Part shown: positions 7,860 through 16,451 of the stretch, piece by piece
How the letters are laid out: each line of letters begins with the position of its first letter
How positions within the stretch are numbered: the first letter of the stretch is position 1
Source: Pseudooceanicola endophyticus
GTDB lineage: Bacteria > Pseudomonadota > Alphaproteobacteria > Rhodobacterales > Rhodobacteraceae
DNA length: 64,000 nt
Assembly (NCBI RefSeq): GCF_018760365.1
Contig: NZ_JAHIAB010000014.1
Location: 1 to 64,000, forward strand
Direction: 5' to 3'
Position numbers and translations under genes: made by a program
The notes under the pieces: generated by a model
Databases searched by the model: none
Told to the model about the DNA's origin: nothing
What the model saw: only the letters and a program-made list of their open reading frames with translations

Positions 7860-9245
7860 ATGGGTCTTTTCGGGATCATTCTGTCATTGTGCCTGCTGAT
7901 GTACCTGGCCTACCGGGGCATCAACGTCCTGATCCTGGCGCCGCTTCTGGCGCTGCTGGCGGTGCTGCTGGCCGGGGGCGTGCCGGTGCTGGGCACCTAT
8001 ACCCAGGTCTTCATGAAAAGCCTGGGCGGCTACATCATCACCTATTTCCCGCTGTTCCTGCTGGGGGCAATCTTCGGCAAGGTCATGGCCGACGGGGGCG
8101 CCGCCCGCGCCATCGCCGAGCGCATCGTCGACTGGACCGGCAAGAGCCGCGCCATCCTGGCCGTGGTGCTGGCCTGCGGGGTGCTGACCTACGGCGGCGT
8201 GTCGCTGTTCGTGGTGGCCTTCGCGATCTACCCGATTGCCAATGCCCTGTTCCGCCGCAGCGACATCCCGAAACGCCTGCTGCCCGCCGCCATCGCACTT
8301 GGCTCCTTCACCTTCACGATGACGGCCTTCCCGGGCACGCCGGCCATCCAGAACGCCATTCCGATGCCCTATTTCGGCACCAACGTCTTTGCCGCGCCGG
8401 TGCTGGGGACGCTGGCGGGCCTGGTGATGCTGGCCGGGGGCACCTACTGGCTGCACCGCCGCGCCGTGGCCGCCAATGCCCGCGGTGAGGGCTACGGGGA
8501 TCACGGCGCCACCTCGGCCGACAGCACCCTGCCCGAGGATGCCAAGCTGCCGGGCTTTGCCGCCGCCATCACCCCCGTCGTCGCGGTGATCGTGCTGAAC
8601 GCGATCTTCACCTACCTGATCATCCCGAACATGAGCGCCGCCTACCTGGCCGAGCCGCGCTACGGCGCGACTTCCCTGACCAAGGTAGCGGGGATCTGGG
8701 CGATCATCGTGTCGCTGAGCGTGGCAATCCTGCTGGCCATCGCGCTGAACTGGAACCGCTTCGCCGACGTGAAAGAGACGATCAATGCCGGCACCATGGG
8801 CTCGCTCCTGCCGGTGTTCAACACCGCCTCCGAAGTGGGCTATGGCGCCGTCATCGCCTCGCTTCCCGCCTTCACGCTGATCCGCGACGGGGTGCTGGGC
8901 CTCTTCCCGCACAATCCGGTCGCCTCGCTTGCCGTGGCGGTGAACGTGCTGGCGGGGATCACCGGATCGGCCTCGGGCGGGATGTCGATCGCGCTGGCCG
9001 CGCTTGGGGACCAGTTCGCCCAGATGGGGCAGGCCCAGGGCATCAGCATGGGGCTTCTGCACCGGGTCACCGCGCTCAGCTCGGGCGGGTTCGACGCGCT
9101 GCCCCACAACGGTGCCGTCATCACGCTGCTGGCGATCACCGGGCTGACCCACAAGAAAAGCTACGGCGACATCTTCGTCGTCGCGGTGGCGATCCCGGTC
9201 CTTGCGACCATCATGGTCATCGTGCTGGGCTCCCTGGGGCTCTGA
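7860..9245 (+). CDS. GntP-family permease
   Basis: This is a 461-aa inner-membrane symporter with 12 or more hydrophobic segments. It belongs to the GntP (gluconate:H+ symporter) family, whose members carry gluconate, hydroxybutyrate or other small hydroxy acids. Typical family features are the N-terminal YRGINVLILAPLLALLAV stretch, the AFPGTPAIQNAIP loop and the GSASGGMSIAL and GGFDALPHNGAV segments near the C-terminus. The start at 7860 follows AGGAGGAG; the long upstream open frame is non-coding. A GC-rich hairpin follows the stop and separates it from the patatin gene. The substrate cannot be assigned from sequence; an organic or hydroxy acid is most likely. Confidence 0.85.
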   Translation: MGLFGIILSLCLLMYLAYRGINVLILAPLLALLAVLLAGGVPVLGTYTQVFMKSLGGYIITYFPLFLLGAIFGKVMADGGAARAIAERIVDWTGKSRAILAVVLACGVLTYGGVSLFVVAFAIYPIANALFRRSDIPKRLLPAAIALGSFTFTMTAFPGTPAIQNAIPMPYFGTNVFAAPVLGTLAGLVMLAGGTYWLHRRAVAANARGEGYGDHGATSADSTLPEDAKLPGFAAAITPVVAVIVLNAIFTYLIIPNMSAAYLAEPRYGATSLTKVAGIWAIIVSLSVAILLAIALNWNRFADVKETINAGTMGSLLPVFNTASEVGYGAVIASLPAFTLIRDGVLGLFPHNPVASLAVAVNVLAGITGSASGGMSIALAALGDQFAQMGQAQGISMGLLHRVTALSSGGFDALPHNGAVITLLAITGLTHKKSYGDIFVVAVAIPVLATIMVIVLGSLGL

Positions 9246-9267
9246 GGGGCCGCGGGGCATGGCCGGT

Positions 9268-9291
9268 GCCCCGCCCGTGCCCGGGCGGGGC
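9268..9291 (+). terminator. GC-rich hairpin after the GntP permease gene
   Basis: GCCCCGCCCG (9268-9277) and CGGGCGGGGC (9282-9291) form a perfect 10-bp stem with a 4-nt loop, followed by CATTTCTG. It lies 23 bases after the permease stop and ahead of the patatin gene. The T run is short (three), so termination may be partial. Confidence 0.6.
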
Positions 9292-9407
9292 CATTTCTGC
9301 CAGCGGATTGACCACGCGGACCCAAAGGGAAGCGCCCTATGCGGGAATCCCTGACATATGGCGCAACTCAGCGTTACCCTGATCCTGTTCCGATAAGAGG
9401 ATCCGAT

Positions 9408-10916
9408 ATGCCCGAGACTCCGATCAAGGTTGCCATTGCCTGCCAGGGCGGCGGCGCGCAGACCGCCTTCACCGCCGGCGCCCTTTCCCATCTTCTTGCC
9501 CGCCAGCAGGAGGCCGACTGTCCTTTCGAGGTCGTCGCGCTCAGCGGCACCTCGGGAGGAGCGCTCTGTGCCGCGTTGGCCTGGCACGACCTGATCACCG
9601 GCCTGCCCGAGAACGGCCCCCCGATGGTCGAACGCTACTGGACCACGGCCTATCCCGCCGGCAATGCCGCCCCCGACTGGCCCCGCGCGGCAGAGCTTGA
9701 CCTGCAGGATCTGGCACGGGGACGGGTTCCGGGACAGCACCTGGCGGCCTGGGCCCGCAACCGGGCCGGTCGTCAGAGCGCCGAGTTTCTTGAGGCCGCG
9801 ACCCGGGCCACGCCGTTCCATGTCTCGCTCGGCCTGCGGCCCGACTACTGGCACCGCCTGTTCCAGGAAATCGACCGCAGCCTGCCCGGGGTGACGGCCA
9901 CAGCCATGGTGCCGATGGCCCGTCGGGCCCTGTCACTCTGGGCCGCCAACCCCTGGCTGCCCGGCGCCCCGGTGACGGCGCAGCTGGCCGCAGGATGGAT
10001 GGACCTTTCTCCCTGGCATCGGGTCAGCGTGCTGGCGCCCGAGGCGCCGCCGCTGGGCCGGCGCGACTACGACATCCAGACCGCCTTCCGGACCGTGGTG
10101 GGCCAGTATCTGGACGCATCCGCCCTGACGGCCATCGGCACCGGGCTGGACGCGCTGGAGCAGGCCGGTCAGAGCGCGCCGAAACTGCTGATCGGCGTGA
10201 CCGACGCCACCACCGCCTTCACCAGTGGCGCCGATGCCCCCGGAGCAAAGATCCCCGAGGATCCGGCGCTGCGGGCCCGCCACAAGGGGATGCGGCTGGA
10301 GCCCGACCGGGAACAGCGCGCCGATGCCACCAACATGCATGTGCTGGACGGGGCGACCTATCTGGACCGGCTTCTGGACTGCCTGATGGCCAGCGGCGCC
10401 ATTCCCGACGTGATGCGCGCGGTCGAGATGACCATAGACGGGCGCCCGTGCCAGCTGTGGGATGGCCTTTATGCCACCAATCCGCCGATCTACCCGCTGC
10501 CCGATGTCCATGGCGACACTTCCGACGCCAATCCCGAAGAGATCTGGGTGATCCGGATCAACCCGATGAAGATCGCCCGGCCCCCGACCGATCCGCCCGC
10601 CATCGCCGATCGCCAGAACGAGCTGGAGGGCAACCTGTCGATGCTGCAGGAGATCCGGCACGTGATCCGGATGGGCGAGCTTGGGGTGGAAACCGCGGGC
10701 AAGCGCTATCGCCCGATCACCTTCGGCTTCATCGACATGGCCGCCGATATCGCAGCCGATCTGGACCGGCTTACCAAGATCGACACGTCGCAGGCCCAGG
10801 TGCAGCGCCTGTTCGACCATGGTGCCGAGCAGATGCAGGATTTCCTTGCCCGCTGGAGCCGCGTGACGGCCGAAATGGCGGCGGTGCCCGCAGCCCGGAC
10901 AGAGGCCGCCGAGTAG
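9408..10916 (+). CDS. Patatin-like phospholipase
   Basis: This 502-aa protein is a serine acyl hydrolase of the patatin family. The oxyanion-hole glycines are in QGGGAQTAF (residues 13-21), and the nucleophile is Ser49 in GTSGG (47-51), the GxSxG elbow. The dyad aspartate is most likely Asp352 in WDGLYATNPP. There is no signal peptide, so a cytoplasmic role on membrane lipids or stored polyester/lipid is expected. The start at 9408 follows AGAGG; 23 upstream codons in the same frame lack similarity. Its position after a GntP permease resembles sets linked to hydroxybutyrate use in related bacteria, but no dehydrogenase gene is present here, so that link is only a suggestion. Confidence 0.85.
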   Translation: MPETPIKVAIACQGGGAQTAFTAGALSHLLARQQEADCPFEVVALSGTSGGALCAALAWHDLITGLPENGPPMVERYWTTAYPAGNAAPDWPRAAELDLQDLARGRVPGQHLAAWARNRAGRQSAEFLEAATRATPFHVSLGLRPDYWHRLFQEIDRSLPGVTATAMVPMARRALSLWAANPWLPGAPVTAQLAAGWMDLSPWHRVSVLAPEAPPLGRRDYDIQTAFRTVVGQYLDASALTAIGTGLDALEQAGQSAPKLLIGVTDATTAFTSGADAPGAKIPEDPALRARHKGMRLEPDREQRADATNMHVLDGATYLDRLLDCLMASGAIPDVMRAVEMTIDGRPCQLWDGLYATNPPIYPLPDVHGDTSDANPEEIWVIRINPMKIARPPTDPPAIADRQNELEGNLSMLQEIRHVIRMGELGVETAGKRYRPITFGFIDMAADIAADLDRLTKIDTSQAQVQRLFDHGAEQMQDFLARWSRVTAEMAAVPAARTEAAE

Positions 10917-11050
10917 AAGCCGCAGGTTTTCTTAACCGAATATCAACTTAAGGTTGCAATGTGAGCGATTCCGATATCTGATATATCCCGAGGCCGGCCA
11001 TGTTTCCCTTGCCGTTCGCGGCACCTTCGGTACCCGACAGACGTCCGGTC

Positions 11051-11104
11051 GGCCTCATCCCCCGCCAAAGGTCCCCCGAAAGGCGACAGGGGCCTCATCC
11101 CCCG
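11051..11104. repeat. Short direct repeat at the LysR gene 3' end
   Basis: GGCCTCATCCCCCG occurs at 11051-11064 and again, identically, at 11091-11104, 40 bp apart. The second copy overlaps the stop of the LysR gene. The 178 bases between the patatin stop and the LysR stop contain no gene; an AT-rich patch with GATATCTGATATATC lies at 10973-10987. No function is assigned. Confidence 0.45.
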
Positions 11105-12048
11105 TCCGGATCATCCGCCAGGGCCGCGTCCCAGTAGGGCCGCCGCCCGATGGTCTCCGTCAGGAATTCCAGGAAGGCGGTCACCTTCAGCGCCCGCAGC
11201 CGGGTTTCCGGCAGCAGCACGTGGATCGCCCCCTCCTCCTGATCCGAAAGCGCCGTCCAGTCCTGCATCACCGGAACCAGCTGGCCGTCCTGCAAGGGGC
11301 CATGCAGCACCCAGGTGGGAAACAGCACCAGCCCCTGCCCGGCCACGGCGGCGGCGATCAGGCTTTCGGCATCGTTGCCGCGCAGGTTGCCCGCCACCGG
11401 CTGCGCCAGGAAGGCCCCCGGACCTTGCCGGAACATCCAGGGCCTGGCCCCATGACCTCCCTTGTAGATCAGACAGTTGTGCCCCAGCAGATCCGCAGGC
11501 ACCCGGGGAGTCCCGTGCTGCGCCAGATACGCCGGCGCGGCGGCCAGCACGTAGGTCTGTGCAGCCAGACGGCGGCTGATCAGGCGCGACTCTTCCAGTA
11601 CGCCGATCCGCACCACCACATCCGCCCCGTCCGCCACCGGATCGACGAAGGCATCCGTCAGCACCAGCTCGACCTCCAATGCCGGATGGCGGGCCTGGAA
11701 CGCCGCCAGATGCGGCGCGATGTGGCGGCGCCCAAAAGCCACCGGCGCGTTGACCCGCAGCGTGCCGCGCGCCGTTTGCGCCCCGTCGCGCACCTCCTCG
11801 CCGGCCATGTCCAGCAGCAACAGCGCCTCGCGCACAGACTCCAGGTAGCGCGCGCCATGATCGGTCAGCCGCAGCGCCCGCGTGTTGCGCACCAGCAACG
11901 TCTGGCCCAACCCGGCCTCAAGCGTGCTGACATGGCGCGAAACGGAAGAGACCGGCAGCCCGGTCCGCCGCGCCACCTCGCTGAAGCTGCCCCGGGTCGC
12001 GACCTCGACGAAAAGCCGCAGGGCGGTCAGGTGGATATCCTTGCTCAT
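11095..12048 (-). CDS. LysR-family transcriptional regulator
   Basis: This 317-aa regulator has an N-terminal winged helix-turn-helix (residues about 8-66: FVEVATRGSFSEVARRTGL, then SSVSRHVSTLE) and a periplasmic-binding-like effector domain (about 90-300). It resembles the CrgA/PA-type LysR subgroup that usually controls the adjacent divergent gene. Here it diverges from the two YdcZ-type transporter genes with 83 bases between, which contain the AT-rich probable operator (GAATTTCCTGAATTG). The effector is unknown, possibly a substrate of the transporters. Confidence 0.85.
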   Translation of the reverse strand: MSKDIHLTALRLFVEVATRGSFSEVARRTGLPVSSVSRHVSTLEAGLGQTLLVRNTRALRLTDHGARYLESVREALLLLDMAGEEVRDGAQTARGTLRVNAPVAFGRRHIAPHLAAFQARHPALEVELVLTDAFVDPVADGADVVVRIGVLEESRLISRRLAAQTYVLAAAPAYLAQHGTPRVPADLLGHNCLIYKGGHGARPWMFRQGPGAFLAQPVAGNLRGNDAESLIAAAVAGQGLVLFPTWVLHGPLQDGQLVPVMQDWTALSDQEEGAIHVLLPETRLRALKVTAFLEFLTETIGRRPYWDAALADDPDGG

Positions 12049-12131
12049 GATGGAAAGATGTTTTCCGAATTTCCTGAATTGTTGTTCATGATCGACTGAA
12101 TTAGCAGCCTCCGCAAGTCAACGGAGGCGCA

Positions 12132-12563
12132 ATGAAACAGTTACTGACCCTGGCCGTGGTCCTGGCCGCCGGCATGGGCCTGTCCGTCGAGGCGGGCCTG
12201 CTGGGCCCGCTGGGAGAAATGGTGGGCCACATGTCCGCAACCTTCTGCATCTTCCTGGTCGGCAGCCTGCTGCTGTCTCTGGCGCTGATCTTCGCGCCGC
12301 GCCGGTCGCTGCCGCAGCTCTTCTCTCAGCCGCGCTGGATGCTGAACGGCGGGGTGCTGGGCCCGGTCTACGTGGTGGTGATCACAACCGCGACGCCGCT
12401 TCTTGGCGTCGGCACCACGATGGTGGCCATCCTCTTCGGCCAGGTTGCCACCGGGCTGCTGCTGGATCACTTCGGCGCCTTCGGAGCCGCGCGTCAGAAG
12501 GTCGACGGCTACCGGCTGGGCGCGCTGGCGCTGATCGCCGGGGCCCTGGCCCTCATTCATTGA
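12132..12563 (+). CDS. DMT-superfamily YdcZ-type transporter, first of a pair
   Basis: This 143-aa membrane protein has four or five hydrophobic segments, half the size of a classical DMT exporter. It matches the DMT_YdcZ pattern, with a small-residue-rich first helix (LAAGMGLSVEAGLLG) and a VGTTMVAILFGQVATGLLLDHFG block near the C-terminus. Such proteins occur as tandem pairs that probably form a heterodimeric transporter, and the next gene, 9 bases on, is the partner. Both are divergent from a LysR gene that probably controls them. The substrate is unknown. Confidence 0.8.
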   Translation: MKQLLTLAVVLAAGMGLSVEAGLLGPLGEMVGHMSATFCIFLVGSLLLSLALIFAPRRSLPQLFSQPRWMLNGGVLGPVYVVVITTATPLLGVGTTMVAILFGQVATGLLLDHFGAFGAARQKVDGYRLGALALIAGALALIH

Positions 12564-12572
12564 AGGACACGA

Positions 12573-13034
12573 ATGATGAGCTTTCTCCTGATTTTCCTGG
12601 CGCTGATGGGCGGCGCGGCGCTGTCGGTGCAATCCTCGGTCAACGGTCGGCTGGGCGGCGCGGTGGGTCTGCTGACCACCGCCTGGCTGACCTTTGTGCT
12701 GGGGGCGCTGATCAGCGTGCTGCTGATGCTCTTCGCCCAGCCGCCGCAGGCGATGACGCTGCTTGACGCGCCGCGCTGGCAGCTGACGGGCGCCTTCTTC
12801 GGTGTTTTCTACATCGTCGCCATGGTATTTTCCGTGCCCCGCATCGGGATTGCCGCGGCCACCGTCGCGGTGATCACCGGCCAGCTGACCATGAGCCTGC
12901 TGATCGACAATTTCGGCTGGCTGGAGAATGCGCGCATCCCGCTTGATCCGCACCGTTGGGCCGCCATTGCTTTGCTGTTCGCGGCAATGGCGCTGATCTA
13001 TACCGGCAACCGCAAACGCGAAGCCGCCGGCTGA
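12573..13034 (+). CDS. DMT-superfamily YdcZ-type transporter, second of a pair
   Basis: This 153-aa membrane protein with about five hydrophobic segments is a paralogue of the preceding gene. Both share the pattern of an NGRLGG-like or GLLG-like first loop, an RW-LTGAFFGVFYIVAMVFS helix and a final IAAATVAVITGQLTMSLLIDNFGW block. Translation can start at either of two adjacent ATGs (12573 or 12576) behind AAGGA. The pair likely acts as one transporter. The stop is followed by a 13-bp perfect hairpin ahead of the MFS gene. Confidence 0.8.
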   Translation: MMSFLLIFLALMGGAALSVQSSVNGRLGGAVGLLTTAWLTFVLGALISVLLMLFAQPPQAMTLLDAPRWQLTGAFFGVFYIVAMVFSVPRIGIAAATVAVITGQLTMSLLIDNFGWLENARIPLDPHRWAAIALLFAAMALIYTGNRKREAAG

Positions 13035-13071
13035 TCGGCCCCCAAGCCGCCGTCATGTCGCAAAGCCACGC

Positions 13072-13109
13072 GCAAATGCCGCCGTTGCCTCAGCTTCGGC
13101 GGCATTTGC
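13072..13109 (+). promoter_or_regulatory. Perfect 13-bp hairpin in the leader of the MFS gene
   Basis: GCAAATGCCGCCG (13072-13084) and CGGCGGCATTTGC (13097-13109) pair perfectly around a 12-nt loop. The hairpin lies 38 bases after the second YdcZ stop and 45 bases ahead of the MFS start. There is no T tract, so it is either a weak terminator, an RNA-processing or attenuation structure, or a protein-binding palindrome. Its presence argues against the upstream MFS start at 13055. Confidence 0.6.
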
Positions 13110-13153
13110 ACGCGACGATTCCGCAGCGTCACCCCCTGCGGAGCCATCGCCTC

Positions 13154-14419
13154 ATGATCACCGTCCTGTCCGGCGTCTGGGCCCTGCTGCTGGGCATCGT
13201 GCTCATCATGCTGGGCAACGGGATGCATTTCACCCTGATCGGCCTGCGCGGCGATCTGGAGGGGTTCAGTGCCACCGCGCTGGCCGTCATCACCTCGGGC
13301 TATTTCGTGGGCTTCCTGTCGGGGGCCCGCATCACGCCGACGCTGATCCGCCGCGTCGGGCATGTCCGGGTCTTCGCGGCCCTCGGCAGTTTCATGTCCG
13401 CCGGCCTGATCGCCTTTCCGCTGCTGACCGAGCCCTGGGCCTGGACCCTGCTGCGGCTGCTGGTGGGCTTTTGCATGTCGGGCGTCTATGTCACCGCGGA
13501 AAGCTGGCTCAACCACGCGGCCACCAACGAGACCCGCGGCAAGGTCCTGTCGGCCTACATGATCGCGCAGACCATCGGGATCATCGGCGCCCAGGGCCTT
13601 CTGACGCTGGGCGACGCCGGCAATGCCGCGCTCTTCATCGGGGCCTCGATCCTGGTCTCGGTCTCCTTCGCGCCGATCCTGCTGTCGGTGACCCCGGTCC
13701 CCACGGTCGAGGTCACCCGCCCGATGCCGCTGGCCAGGCTGTTCCGGGCCGCACCGCTGGGCACGGTGGGGATCTTCCTGCTGGGCGGAGCCTATGCCAC
13801 CCAGTCGGGCATGAGCGCGGTCTTCGGCGCCCAGATCGGGCTGAGCGCGGCGCAGATCGCCCTGCTGGTGGCCATGCTCTTTACAGGGGCGCTGGTGCTG
13901 CAATATCCGATCGGCTGGCTCTCGGACCAGATGGACCGCCGCAAGCTGATCTGCGGCGCCGCCATCGTCGGCGCGGCGGCCTGCGTTCTAGGCTGGTTCA
14001 CGGGCGGCAGCCTGTGGATGCTGCTGCTGGCCGCCTTCTTCGCCGGCGGCGTGACGACGCCGCTTTACGCGCTTCTGCTGGCCTTCACCAACGACGCGCT
14101 GGCGCCCGAGGACATGCCCGCCGCCTCGGGCGGGCTGGTCTTCACCTTCGGGCTTGGCGCGATCGTCGGCCCGCTGGCCGCAGGCTGGACGATGCAGCGG
14201 CTGGGCCCGGATGCCTTCTGGCTGGTGCTGACCGTGACCTTTGCGGCCATCGCGCTCTATGCGCTCTACCGCATGACCCAGCGGGCCGCCGCCCCGCCCG
14301 AGGACACCGAGAGCTACCTCAACCTGCTGCCAACCAGCAGCGTCGTCGCGGTGGAGGCGGCGGGCAACTGGTCCGCCGACCAGGCCGGAGAGGAGAGCCA
14401 TCCGGGCCCGACCGGCTAA
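13154..14419 (+). CDS. MFS transporter
   Basis: This 421-aa major facilitator has 12 predicted membrane helices. The first begins directly at the chosen start (MITVLSGVWALLLGIVLIML), and the helix 4-5 region carries RLLVGFCMSGVYVTAESWLN, typical of the YcaD/TsgA-like MFS subgroup. Upstream in-frame ATGs (13055, 13076) would add polar residues encoded by a strong hairpin, so 13154, about ten bases after CGGAG, is preferred. The substrate is unknown. It may be co-transcribed with the YdcZ pair unless the hairpin ends transcription. Confidence 0.8.
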   Translation: MITVLSGVWALLLGIVLIMLGNGMHFTLIGLRGDLEGFSATALAVITSGYFVGFLSGARITPTLIRRVGHVRVFAALGSFMSAGLIAFPLLTEPWAWTLLRLLVGFCMSGVYVTAESWLNHAATNETRGKVLSAYMIAQTIGIIGAQGLLTLGDAGNAALFIGASILVSVSFAPILLSVTPVPTVEVTRPMPLARLFRAAPLGTVGIFLLGGAYATQSGMSAVFGAQIGLSAAQIALLVAMLFTGALVLQYPIGWLSDQMDRRKLICGAAIVGAAACVLGWFTGGSLWMLLLAAFFAGGVTTPLYALLLAFTNDALAPEDMPAASGGLVFTFGLGAIVGPLAAGWTMQRLGPDAFWLVLTVTFAAIALYALYRMTQRAAAPPEDTESYLNLLPTSSVVAVEAAGNWSADQAGEESHPGPTG

Positions 14420-15491
14420 GCGCCGCGGGCTCTCGCTCGCTGCCAGTCCGCCCGTCAGGTCTGACAGATGGACGGGCCGCGCGCCATCGCGCGCACCGGG
14501 GCGGCTTTTACCGACAGTTCCACGGGACGAGGAAATGGCCGCATTTTTCACCAAGCTGCCGCCGATGTAGCTGTGGAACCGGTGTCAGTCGCCGACCTGC
14601 TCCGGGAAGGCAAGGCGATGGTCCCGAAGGCTGAACATCACGCCTGCGCCGGGCGCGGCCTCCGGTGAGTCCAGCCGTTTCGCCATCGGCGCCTCCCGTG
14701 CTCCCCCCATCCCCGGTCGGCGTTTCACAGCCGCAACGCGCCCATGCCGATCGAGGAAGGCGCGTCCTCAACCTGATCTGTAGCTATGGGCCCGGCGCCG
14801 CCGTCCTGTGCCGCCCAGGGCTGGAACGTCGAACAGACCGAGCTGACCCGGGCGAGTTGCCCGCGCCCTGCCGGCATTCCAAAACCTCGGCGCTTTCCGT
14901 CCCTGCCAGTGCCTTGCGCAGGTTGTGCGCGGTGGGTCCGTGGCCCTGGCGAATGTGCGGTCGGGCAGCCGCTTCTGCCCGCCCATCAGCCACCGCGCGC
15001 CGGATTGCAGGGCTGCGGCCCCTTCCCTTCGGCAGCACGGCCATCGGGTCCCGGACCAGACGCCGCCGGAAGGGAAGCAAGCACCGCGCCGGGGCGCCGG
15101 ATCGGCGGCAATTGGCCGGTGCAGATCCCTGGCGGCGGGGCAATGCAGGATCCGTGTCCCCGGAGCCTCTCGGGACTGCGCCGGAAAATAGCCCGCCCTG
15201 CCGTCCCGGATCCGCAGGGGCACCTTCCCGGGGACCCGGAATGGACAGGGCAGACAGAAACCATCCAAATAACTGATTTATTGACACAATGCAGGATACA
15301 GGTCGCCCAGGCGCCCAATGCAGGAAGGCCCGAAACCTGATCGTGGCCGGTCCTGCATCGTGATCCCGTCTGTCCAATTTCATGAATCAGGACGCTGCCA
15401 CCACCGGCCCCCGGCTATCCGGGTTCAGGGCGGCGAATTCCCGCTGCCGGCCCCGACCAGCTTCTCCCGACCAGCTTCCGCGGACAGGATC
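14420..15491. other. 1.07-kb gene-free region ahead of the biosynthetic cluster
   Basis: No open frame here resembles a protein family; long frames on both strands are GC-bias artefacts with atypical composition. I see no RNA gene or insertion sequence. The last 230 bases become AT-richer (AAATAACTGATTTATTGACA at 15266-15285) and carry three ATGCAGGA-type motifs, so the promoter of the cluster is expected there. The rest could be degenerate coding sequence, but I could not match it. Confidence 0.5.
15285..15358 (+). promoter_or_regulatory. ATGCAGGA repeat array ahead of the biosynthetic cluster
   Basis: ATGCAGGA occurs at 15289-15296 (within CACAATGCAGGATA) and 15318-15325 (within CCCAATGCAGGA), and inverted (TCCTGCAT) at 15351-15358. 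The last two form a perfect inverted pair with a 25-nt spacer. The same octamer family, with the same spacer, is found ahead of the exporter operon at 31.3 kb. A TTGACA at 15281-15286 overlaps the first copy, but no good -10 follows at standard distance, as expected of an activator-dependent promoter. Binding by the cluster's AraC regulator is inference. Confidence 0.45.
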
Positions 15492-16451
15492 ATGCCGACA
15501 CTCAGCCACATCTTCCTGCCCAGCCTGCCCGGCGACCGGGTGCCGCTGGCGGCCCTTGGGGACAGCCACGGTGTCAGCCCCCGTGCCGCTTCGATGTATG
15601 GCCGTTTCTTCGGCCTGCAAGAGGTGGCCCTGACCCCCGCCCCGCTTACCGAGATGCTGAGCGACGTGCTGGCCCCGGCCCGGGACCGCGTGCGGGCCCA
15701 TGGCGCGGGCCCGGGCACGCTGGTCTACTGCAAGACCCAGACCCACAACACCTTCGCCGACCGGAACTGGCTGCGCGGGCTGGCCGATGCCCAGGGGATG
15801 CACGACTGGGAGGTCGCCTCCCTCTCGATGACAAGCTGCGCCTCGGCACTGGTGCAGATGCATCTGGCCGCCAGCAGCCGCTCCGGCGGACCGCTGATCG
15901 TGATGACCGGAGAGAAGGCCTTCCACCCGTGGGTGAACCGCCTGCCGGTGGGGCTGCTGGCCGAACGTCCGGCCTGTGCGGTCTTCAATGCCGGCCCCGG
16001 CGGGTGGCGTGTCTCGGGCACCGCCAGCACCCATCTGGCGCGCTTCCATGTCAATGCCGATGCCATGCCCGCCGCCGAACGTCAGGCCCTTCAGGCCATC
16101 TACGCCGAGCGCCTGGGCCAGTTCGTCGAGGACTGCCTGGAGCGCTGGCGCGACCGGATCTCGGGGCGGATGGTCTTTCTGCCCCACAACCTCAACCGTC
16201 CGGTGACCGATGCGCTGATCCGGCGCCTGGGCTGGCAGGACAACAGCTTTCACGGCGATCTCGCCCGGACCGGCCATGCCTATTGCTCGGACGGGTTCCT
16301 CAACCTCGCGGCCTTCGAGGCCGCCGGCCACACCGCCGACCAGGTGCTGCTGATGGCCGCCGGGACCGGCGTCACCTTCGCCACCTGCCTGCTGGACCGC
16401 CTGCCCGCAACCGACCCCGAAGCAACCGAGCCGACAAGGACATTCCCATGA
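15492..16451 (+). CDS. KAS III (FabH-like) condensing enzyme, first gene of the cluster
   Basis: This 319-aa protein has the thiolase fold of the FabH type. FabH enzymes condense an acyl-thioester starter with a malonyl-ACP extender; relatives transfer acyl groups to other nucleophiles. Likely catalytic residues are Cys116 in MTSCASAL, His232 in LPHNLNR (the HxxN position) and His262 in TGHAYCSDGFLNL. FabH normally has Asn at the third site (GNTSA), so the His is a departure shared with two other KAS proteins here. The start at 15492 follows CAGGAT. Its stop overlaps the ATG of the next ACP gene (ATGA), so they are translationally coupled and may act together. Confidence 0.8.
   Translation: MPTLSHIFLPSLPGDRVPLAALGDSHGVSPRAASMYGRFFGLQEVALTPAPLTEMLSDVLAPARDRVRAHGAGPGTLVYCKTQTHNTFADRNWLRGLADAQGMHDWEVASLSMTSCASALVQMHLAASSRSGGPLIVMTGEKAFHPWVNRLPVGLLAERPACAVFNAGPGGWRVSGTASTHLARFHVNADAMPAAERQALQAIYAERLGQFVEDCLERWRDRISGRMVFLPHNLNRPVTDALIRRLGWQDNSFHGDLARTGHAYCSDGFLNLAAFEAAGHTADQVLLMAAGTGVTFATCLLDRLPATDPEATEPTRTFP

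Noticed and set aside
7884-9854. 656-codon minus-strand frame over the GntP and patatin genes
   Set aside because: Mirror frame of genuine coding sequence, with no motifs and no ribosome binding site.
10832-10842. Another ATGCAGGA inside the patatin gene
   Set aside because: It is a single copy within coding sequence and is expected by chance in a window of this size; it shows the octamer alone is not specific.
13055-13153. Earlier start of the MFS transporter
   Set aside because: The extra residues are polar, lack family similarity, and would be encoded by a 13-bp perfect hairpin.
15281-15309. TTGACA as a complete sigma-70 promoter for the cluster
   Set aside because: The -35-like hexamer is present, but no acceptable -10 lies 16-18 bases downstream; kept only as part of a possible activator-dependent promoter.
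14768-15383. Several overlapping frames in the gap before the cluster
   Set aside because: Compositionally biased (Arg/Pro/Ala), no recognisable motif on either strand, and they contradict each other.
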